Below, one piece after another: positions 53,243 to 64,000 of a DNA stretch of 64,000 bases (positions are counted from its first letter, which is position 1; every line of letters begins with the position of its first letter). A program made the translations under genes and the position numbers. Source of the DNA: Opisthocomus hoazin (Eukaryota > Chordata > Aves > Opisthocomiformes > Opisthocomidae); NCBI RefSeq assembly GCF_030867145.1, contig NC_134442.1, forward strand, positions 1,565,001 to 1,629,000. Direction: 5' to 3'. The notes beneath the pieces are model-generated. The model was not told where the DNA came from. It saw nothing but the letters and a program-made list of their open reading frames with translations, and did not search any database.

Positions 53243-54034
53243 CTTCCCAGTGCACACAAATGCTGAAGCTGACTTAGTTCTTGGAATAAAGTTGCCAGGT
53301 TTCACAGTTAACCGTGCCTGAGTCCAATTCACTCTCGTGCGCAAGGCAAGGATTTCCACGCCCGGCAAAATGGGGCTGCAGGCAGTCAAGGAGGGCACAA
53401 AGGGCAAGAGTCGCTCAGCAGGGCTGACACCATGGCTGGTCAGACAGGAGCGTGCTCAGAGCCACCATGGCATGAAGAAGACTGGCACATTGAGGCTAGC
53501 AAGAGGATGCAAAATAATGATGCGACATGCAGACAACTCTGGGGATGATGATTAGGACCTGGTTGAAGCCTTTGCTAAATGGAAAGATGAAAGAAAGCTG
53601 GCAGGAGTTACAGTGCCATGAGGAAGAGCCAGATGTCACCAGAAGTTAAGGGGGAATGGTGTGAGAGGTGGCCAGACTTCAGCAATATCTGAAGGAAGAG
53701 CCGGGGTCATTCTGGGGAGAGGACTCTGGCAGGGACAGCTGTAGCCAGGAAACCACTGCAGTAATGCCACGCAAGGCCAAGATGACCTAGCTAACAGCCC
53801 CTGAAAGACCTAATCTGTTCCCAGATGTGACAGACCTGGGAGCAAGGGGGACTAGTAGGCGGGGCTAGGTCCCTTGATTGGGAGGAGACAAGGGCAGAGA
53901 AAGTGAGGAGCCAAGGAAGTCGAGGGGGATGAATAAGTGTGGAAAATGGAGAGAAGGGGGGCTCAAGAAGCTCGTCCTTGAGCATAAGCAAAGTGCCGGT
54001 TGCTTAGCTTGTTTGGCTGAACCCTGTCCCTACT
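53243..54034. repeat. Spacer D, copy 1 (array II intergenic)
   Basis: 792 bp between the LTR and the next module A. The first 100 bp contain a second AATAAA (53285-53290) followed by CTGAGTCC. This resembles the R-U5 end of another LTR, a weak call. Bases 53646-53740 are an inverted relative of part of module A. Short open frames (for example 53337-53555) are unrecognised. No gene is supported. Confidence 0.6.
53646..53740 (-). repeat. Inverted 95-bp relative of module A
   Basis: Its reverse complement aligns without gaps to 54534-54628 in module A copy 9, with 8 mismatches in 95 bp by my count. The two arms face each other about 800 bp apart in front of acrosin copy 2. It may be a fragment of the same interspersed repeat or an old inverted duplication. 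Confidence 0.85.
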
Positions 54035-54904
54035 CCCCACAGCCTGTCCGACCTTCTTCTTGAGAGCCATTCCACATCCTTTTCTGTGTGGCCCCGCTCT
54101 GTACCTGCTAGAGGGGTGGGTCTAGCGGCCTGGCTGCTGGCGATGGCAGAAGGGAACACAGGTCATAGGGACCCCGCAGTTGGAAAGACCGAGTGTCTCG
54201 GGCCAGCTCCTGGTGGGAGCGCTGTGTGCGTGCGCAGTGCACTAGCGAACCTGAAGCTGGCCTAGCTCTCGAGCAAGAGGACAGAGACCTTTTCAGTCCC
54301 GTGGGTGGCATGTGGCTGCAACCTACCTGACTGATCAGCCCCAGCATTCACAGACCTTACAAGAGGACCAGGCCTGCCAACCACCGGCCACATCTCCACC
54401 TGCTGGAGTCAGGAAGGACTTGGAGGTGCTTGACCACGCATACCCCGAGCTGCTTCCCACCTAGGCACGTCCCCTCTGCACTACCTGTTTGGGGGCTGTG
54501 GTGATTAGGGACAGGGCTCAGCCAAACAAGCAAAGCTGTCTCTGCCAGAGTGCTCTCCCCAGAATGACCCCAGCTCTTCCTTCACATATTGCTGAAGTGT
54601 GCCCACCTCTCACACCATTCCGTCTTAACCACCTGCAAAAATCTGCTGCTGGCATCACAGAGTATCCACAGAAGACAAGTGACGTTCTCCAAGGCCACCT
54701 TCTGCCTGCTCTAAGCAGATGTCGGGCACCACCTTCAGGTCAATTTTTGAAAACCAAAGCAGCGTGGAGTGCGGTTTGTTTGGGGACGTCTTCTAGTGCC
54801 TATGAAGCCATGCTGCTTCCAATTGCACTTCTGTGGCCACGCATAGCAGGCAGTGCGACTGCCCGCACCAGTGTTGGCCCAGAAGAGCAATGTAGCTGGT
54901 AGAC
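54035..54904. repeat. Module A, copy 9
   Basis: It is preceded by array II spacer D, not CR1, and followed by acrosin copy 2. It reads CCATTCCGTCTTAACC, shared with copy 10 only, where array I copies read CCATTCCCTCTTAACC. Confidence 0.92.
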
Positions 54905-55560
54905 AGCAAGGACACGGAGCCTGTCAGAGGGCGTTGCGGTGGCAGACAGAGCCAGCGTGGAGCGTGCTCCATCTGTGTTTCGCTGTGCTTTGTGCAGGAC
55001 AGGATGGCAGTGCTTGGCTATACTTGGTTGATTTGGCTTGCACATCCCTGCTTGCCTGCCGCGGTTGTAAGCAGATTGGCTCTTCAGCCCCCAACCAGGT
55101 GCCTACTGCCTGTAGTAGTTCCGTTCTGCGGTGTCAGTTTCTTTGGGAAGGACCTGGTGGCAAGCGGCTGCGCAGAGCGGGGTGGCAGTGAACTTCCCAA
55201 AGAGGCTATGGTGCCACACTTGGTTTTGCCGGCTAGCTGTTAGCAGGCAGCAGTGGGAGGCAGGCGCTGCTGCCTGCCACGAGGTCTGCAGAGCCTCGTC
55301 CCGCAAGCAGAGCATTCAGCGGGGGTCTGCTGGGGGTGTCCGAGCCCAGCTTCTGCCTCCCCTCCTGCTCGGAACCCTCCATGTTGCCCGCCCCCCCCTA
55401 GAATCCACCGTGCCCAGCACCCGGAACCAGCCACTCTGTGACATCAGCCACGGGGCCAAGGGTTCCCTGGGCAGCGGCACTGCTGCAGGCACTACGTCGG
55501 CTGCTGCACTGCTGGCCACCAGCTCTCGCTTCTTGCAGCTGCCACGTGCCGCTGGCAGCC
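54905..55560 (+). promoter_or_regulatory. Acrosin copy 2 upstream region
   Basis: Matches the flank of copy 1 with scattered substitutions, for example GCGGTTGTAAGC near 55062 and TGGTTTTGCCGG near 55222. Confidence 0.6.
55439..55446 (+). promoter_or_regulatory. CRE-like site upstream of acrosin copy 2
   Basis: TGACATCA, 115 bp before the ATG, as in copy 1. Confidence 0.35.
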
Positions 55561-58042
<2,482 letters not shown>

Positions 58043-58185
58043 GGAGCAGGATCAACAGGAACCAGCGCAGGCTGCACTGGACCATGATCATTTCCTTCTG
58101 GGGCAATGCCTGCTGCTCCAAAGGCAGCCTCAGCATCAAAGGCCTGCTCTGTGCTGCCCGCTCTCCTCCCTGTGGAGGATGAAGC

Positions 58186-58191
58186 ATTAAA
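58186..58191 (+). terminator. Poly(A) signal of acrosin copy 2
   Basis: ATTAAA at the same distance from the stop as in copy 1. Confidence 0.65.
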
Positions 58192-58211
58192 GGACTGGGG
58201 ACATGTGAGCA

Positions 58212-58574
58212 ATCCAGCATTTCTCTAGAAGGCCATGAAGCCTTAGCCTAAGGCCGCAGAGCCTTAGCATAAGGCCGCAAGAGCATCCAGAGGACAAACT
58301 GCGGTTGGAATGAGGAAGTAAGAATGCAGAGACAAACAACTCCCAGATGCCGAAGAGGAACTTGCCGCCTGCAAGAAGGCCACGAGCACTGCGCGTGAGC
58401 TAGTGACGCACACCAATCATAATCGAGTTACTATGTGAGTTAAATTGATTATCACCAATGGGGAATCGCCGCATATGTAGTGGGGAATATAAAAGTGAGC
58501 TATCTGAGGCTAATAAACGGCTTGTACGTGATCACATTGATCATCGTGTCGAGTCCGGTTCTTCCTCCGCAACA
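58212..58574 (+). mobile_element. Retroviral-type LTR fossil, copy 2
   Basis: The same LTR remnant carried along by the unit duplication, with GCCGCATATG in place of GCCGCGTATG. It is not an independent insertion. Confidence 0.65.
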
Positions 58575-59366
58575 CTTCCCAGTGCACACAAATGCTGAAG
58601 CTGACTTAGTTCTTGGAATAAAGTTGCCAGGTTTCACAGTTAACCGTGCCTGAGTCCAATTCACTCTCGTGCGCAAGGCAAGGATTTCCACGCCCGGCAA
58701 AATGGGGCTGCAGGCAGTCAAGGAGGGCACAAAGGGCAAGAGTCGCTCAGCAGGGCTGACACCATGGCTGGTCAGACAGGAGCGTGCTCAGAGCCACCAT
58801 GGCATGAAGAAGACTGGCACATTGAGGCTAGCAAGAGGATGCAAAATAATGATGCGACATGCAGACAACTCTGGGGATGATGATTAGGACCTGGTTGAAG
58901 CCTTTGCTAAATGGAAAGATGAAAGAAAGCTGGCAGGAGTTACAGTGCCATGAGGAAGAGCCAGATGTCACCAGAAGTTAAGGGGGAATGGTGTGAGAGG
59001 TGGCCAGACTTCAGCAATATCTGAAGGAAGAGCCGGGGTCATTCTGGGGAGAGGACTCTGGCAGGGACAGCAGTAGCCAGGAAACCACTGCAGTAATGCC
59101 ACGCAAGGCCAAGATGACCTAGCTAACAGCCCCTGAAAGACCCAATCTGTTCCCAGATGTGACAGACCTGGAAGCAAGGGGGACTAGTAGGCGGGGCTAG
59201 GTGCCTTGATTGGGAGGAGACAAGGGCAGAGAAAGTGAGGAGCCAAGGAAGTCGAGGGGGATGAATAAGTGTGGAAAATGGAGAGAAGGGGGGCTCAAGA
59301 AGCTCGTCCTTGAGCATAAGCAAAGTGCCGGTTGCTTAGCTTGTTTGGCTGAACCTTGTCCCTACT
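58575..59366. repeat. Spacer D, copy 2
   Basis: 792 bp, near-identical to spacer D copy 1. It includes the second AATAAA and the inverted module A relative at about 58978-59072. No gene is supported. Confidence 0.6.
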
Positions 59367-60236
59367 CCCCACAGCCTGTCCGACCTTCTTCTTGAGAGCC
59401 ATTCCACATCCTTTTCTGTGTGGCCCCGCTCTGTACCTGCTAGAGGGGTGGGTCTAGCGGCCTGGCTGCTGGCGATGGCAGAAGGGAACACAGGTCATAG
59501 GGACCCCGCAGTTGGAAAGACCGAGTGTCTCGGGCCAGCTCCTGGTGGGAGCGCTGTGTGCGTGCGCAGTGCACTAGCGAACCTGAAGCTGGCCTAGCTC
59601 TCGAGCAAGAGGACAGAGACCTTTTCAGTCCCGTGGGTGGCATGTGGCTGCAGCCTACCTGACTGATCAGCCCCAGCATTCACAGACCTTACAAGAGGAC
59701 CAGGCCTGCCAACCACCGGCCACATCTCCACCTGCTGGAGTCAGGAAGGACTTGGAGGTGCTTGACCACGCATACCCCGAGCTGCTTCCCACCTAGGCAC
59801 GTCCCCTCTGCACTACCTGTTTGGGGGCTGTGGTGATTAGGGACAGGGCTCAGCCAAACAAGCAAAGCTGTCTCTGCCAGAGTGCTCTCCCCAGAATGAC
59901 CCCAGCTCTTCCTTCACATATTGCTGAAGTGTGCCCACCTCTCACACCATTCCGTCTTAACCACCTGCAAAAATCTGCTGCTGGCATCACAGAGTATCCA
60001 CAGAAGACAAGTGACGTTCTCCAAGGCCACCTTCTGCCTGCTCTAAGCAGATATCGGGCACCACCTTCAGGTCAATTTTTGAAAACCAAAGCAGCGTGGA
60101 GTGCGGTTTGTTTGGGGACGTCTTCTAGTGCCTATGAAGCCATGCTGCTTCCAATTGCACGTCTGTGGCCACGCATAGCAGGCAGTGCGACTGCCCGCAC
60201 CAGTGTTGGCCCAGAAGAGCAATGTAGCTGGTAGAC
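59367..60236. repeat. Module A, copy 10
   Basis: Preceded by spacer D and followed by acrosin copy 3. It shares the CCGTCTTAA variant with copy 9. Confidence 0.92.
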
Positions 60237-60892
60237 AGCAAGGACACGGAGCCTGTCAGAGGGCGTTGCGGTGGCAGACAGAGCCAGCGTGGAGCGTGCT
60301 CCATCTGTGTTTCGCTGTGCTTTGTGCAGGACAGGATGGCAGTGCTTGGCTATACTTGGTTGATTTGGCTTGCACATCCCTGCTTGCCTGCCGCGGCTGT
60401 AAGCAGATTGGCTCTTCAGCCCCCAACCAGGTGCCTACTGCCTGTAGTAGTTCCGTTCTGCGGTGTCAGTTTCTTTGGGAAGGACCTGGTGGCAAGCGGC
60501 TGCGCAGAGCAGGATGGCAGTGAACTTCCCAAAGAGGCTATGGTGCCACACTTGGTTTTGCCGGCTAGCTGTTAGCAGGCAGCAGTGGGAGGCAGGCGCT
60601 GCTGCCTGCCACGAGGTCTGCAGAGCCTCGTCCCGCAAGCAGAGCATTCAGCGGGGGTCTGCTGGGGGTGTCCGAGCCCAGCTTCTGCCTCCCCTCCTGC
60701 TCGGAACCCTCCATGTTGCCCGCCCCCCCCTAGAATCCACCGTGCCCAGCACCCGGAACCAGCCACTCTGTGACATCAGCCACGGGGCCAAGGGTTCCCT
60801 GGGCAGCGGGACTGCTGCAGGCACTACGTCGGCTGCTGCACTGCTGGCCACCAGCTCTCGCTTCTTGCAGCTGCCACGTGCCGCTGGCAGCC
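60237..60892 (+). promoter_or_regulatory. Acrosin copy 3 upstream region
   Basis: Like the flanks of copies 1 and 2, with a private GCAGAGCAGGATGGCAG reading near 60505. Confidence 0.6.
60771..60778 (+). promoter_or_regulatory. CRE-like site upstream of acrosin copy 3
   Basis: TGACATCA, 115 bp before the ATG, as in the other copies. Confidence 0.35.
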
Positions 60893-63374
<2,482 letters not shown>

Positions 63375-63517
63375 GGAGCAGGATCAACAGGAACCAGCGC
63401 AGGCTGCACTGGACCATGATCATTTCCTTCTGGGGCAATGCCTGCTGCTCCAAAGGCAGCCTCAGCATCAAAGGCCTGCTCTGTGCTGCCCGCTCTCCTC
63501 CCTGTGGAGGATGAAGC

Positions 63518-63523
63518 ATTAAA
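63518..63523 (+). terminator. Poly(A) signal of acrosin copy 3
   Basis: ATTAAA at the same distance from the stop as in the other copies. Confidence 0.65.
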
Positions 63524-63543
63524 GGACTGGGGACATGTGAGCA

Positions 63544-63906
63544 ATCCAGCATTTCTCTAGAAGGCCATGAAGCCTTAGCCTAAGGCCGCAGAGCCTTAGC
63601 ATAAGGCCGCAAGAGCATCCAGAGGACAAACTGCGGTTGGAATGAGGAAGTAAGAATGCAGAGACAAACAACTCCCAGATGCCGAAGAGGAACTTGCCGC
63701 CTGCAAGAAGGCCACGAGCACTGCGCGTGAGCTAGTGACGCACACCAATCATAATCGAGTTACTATGTGAGTTAAATTGATTATCACCAATGGGGGATCG
63801 CCGCGTATGTAGTGGGGAATATAAAAGTGAGCTATCTGAGGCTAATAAACGGCTTGTACGTGATCACATTGATCATCGTGTCGAGTCCGGTTCTTCCTCC
63901 GCAACA
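63544..63906 (+). mobile_element. Retroviral-type LTR fossil, copy 3
   Basis: Third carried-along copy of the same LTR remnant, with a private CAATGGGGGATCGCC reading. Spacer D follows and is cut by the window end. Confidence 0.65.
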
Positions 63907-64000
63907 CTTCCCAGTGCACACAAATGCTGAAGCTGACTTAGTTCTTGGAATAAAGTTGCCAGGTTTCACAGTTAACCGTGCCTGAGTCCAATTCACTCTC
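63907..64000. repeat. Spacer D, copy 3 (cut by window end)
   Basis: Only the first 94 bp are present, including the second AATAAA. Confidence 0.6.

Noticed and set aside
53337-53555. 72-residue frame after the LTR, considered as a viral leader or gag start
   Set aside because: No family resemblance, short, and not followed by any further viral coding sequence.

Overview
This window is vertebrate and almost certainly avian. It carries CR1 LINEs with the typical 3' end (ATTCTGTGATTCTATGATC on the minus strand), intron-containing acrosin genes with GT-AG introns, and short retroviral LTR fossils. Nothing in it looks bacterial or viral-genomic. I cannot name the species from the sequence alone.

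The whole window is two abutting tandem arrays that share one 870-bp head sequence (module A, ten copies). Positions 1-1897 are a piece of CR1 that closes a unit beginning outside the window. Array I (1898-48700) is seven units of about 6.88 kb (units 1, 2, 6) or 6.54 kb (units 3, 4, 5, 7). Each unit runs: module A, unrecognised module B (about 1.45 kb), a 1-kb degenerate ATACA-type satellite, a 0.58-kb spacer, then a minus-strand CR1 fragment (2985 bp, or 2638 bp where a 347-bp deletion is present). Array II (48701 to beyond 64000) is at least three units of 5332-5334 bp. Each unit runs: module A, a 656-bp GC-rich 5' flank, a five-exon acrosin gene, an LTR fossil, and a spacer leading into the next module A. 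The third unit is cut by the window end, after its gene and LTR.

The only convincing protein-coding host genes are the three acrosin (ACR) copies at 50227-52710, 55561-58042 and 60893-63374. Each splices in frame to a 349-residue preproprotein with signal peptide, light chain, R|VVGG activation site, His85/Asp134/Ser231 triad, a trypsin-type Asp225 and a short acrosin-like C-terminal tail. The three predicted proteins are identical; I see only two silent differences, both in copy 2. Acrosin is the trypsin-like protease of the sperm acrosome, so array II looks like a recent amplification of a male-germline gene.

Array I appears to hold no functional gene. Its CR1 copies retain large reverse-transcriptase frames, but all share inactivating changes, which shows the element was dead before the array spread. 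Diagnostic CR1 changes occur in all four combinations among units, pointing to unequal exchange or gene conversion. The most interesting architecture is the same 870-bp head placed in front of two unrelated bodies: seven copies without the gene and three copies with it.
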